A DNA stretch of 5,982 nt from contig QBLP01000117.1 of the NCBI GenBank assembly GCA_003070825.1, positions 1-5,982 of the forward strand, given 5' to 3'. The position numbers and the translations under genes were made by a program. Each line of letters opens with the position of its first letter. Within the stretch, counting starts at the first letter, position 1. Of this stretch, positions 5,963-5,982 are shown piece by piece. The notes beneath the pieces are model-generated. The model was not told where the DNA came from and searched no databases. It saw only the letters and a program-made list of their open reading frames with translations. Source of the DNA: Halanaerobium sp. GTDB lineage: Bacteria > Bacillota > Halanaerobiia > Halanaerobiales > Halanaerobiaceae.

Positions 5963-5982
5963 AAAGGCTGGCTGTTTCCGGC
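5963..5982 (+). terminator. Probable terminator hairpin truncated by the contig end
   Basis: GCTGG (5967-5971) pairs with CCGGC (5978-5982), with one G-U and a 6-base loop. The left arm is preceded by AAAG (5963-5966), which would pair with CTTT if the sequence continued that way, giving the standard shape of a rho-independent terminator. The continuation is not in the window, so this is inference. If right, it would end the valS transcript and explain why the longer palindrome lacks a T run. Confidence 0.4.

Overview
The window looks like a metagenomic or draft-genome contig from a low-GC, Gram-positive-lineage (Firmicutes) bacterium. Three things suggest this: an AT-rich base composition, strong AGGAGG-type ribosome binding sites with GTG starts, and a complete T-box leader in front of valS. 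The exported M16 peptidase pair and the acidic protein style would fit the Halanaerobiales, which are Firmicutes with an outer membrane. That placement is an inference from general appearance, not from a marker gene.

Layout. Bases 1-19 are not genomic: they are the Tn5/Nextera mosaic-end adapter, and the true sequence begins at base 20. From there to 2791 lies a two-gene operon of M16 (pitrilysin-type) zinc-peptidase paralogs that overlap by 4 bp. The first gene has lost its 5' end at the contig edge. It keeps the zinc site but lacks the C-terminal R/Y substrate-binding pair. The second has a signal peptide and the R/Y pair but lacks the zinc site. They most likely form an obligate, exported heterodimeric protease.

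The 426-base gap from 2792 to 3217 is a complete regulatory region for valS. It contains a sigma-A-type promoter (TTGACA, 18 bp, TATTAT), a T-box riboswitch with a canonical Stem I and a GUC (valine) specifier, a Stem III hairpin, mutually exclusive antiterminator and terminator structures, and a strong ribosome binding site. It is followed by full-length valyl-tRNA synthetase (3218-5872). Uncharged tRNA-Val should turn the gene on by stabilising the antiterminator.

The last 110 bases hold no gene. They contain a near-perfect 36-bp palindrome, a degenerate extra copy of its right arm, and what looks like the left part of a hairpin terminator cut by the contig end. Both ends of the window are therefore artificial edges. 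No wholly new system is evident. The points most worth a second look are the complementary motif loss in the M16 pair, the unusual palindrome after valS, and the adapter-made false start codon.
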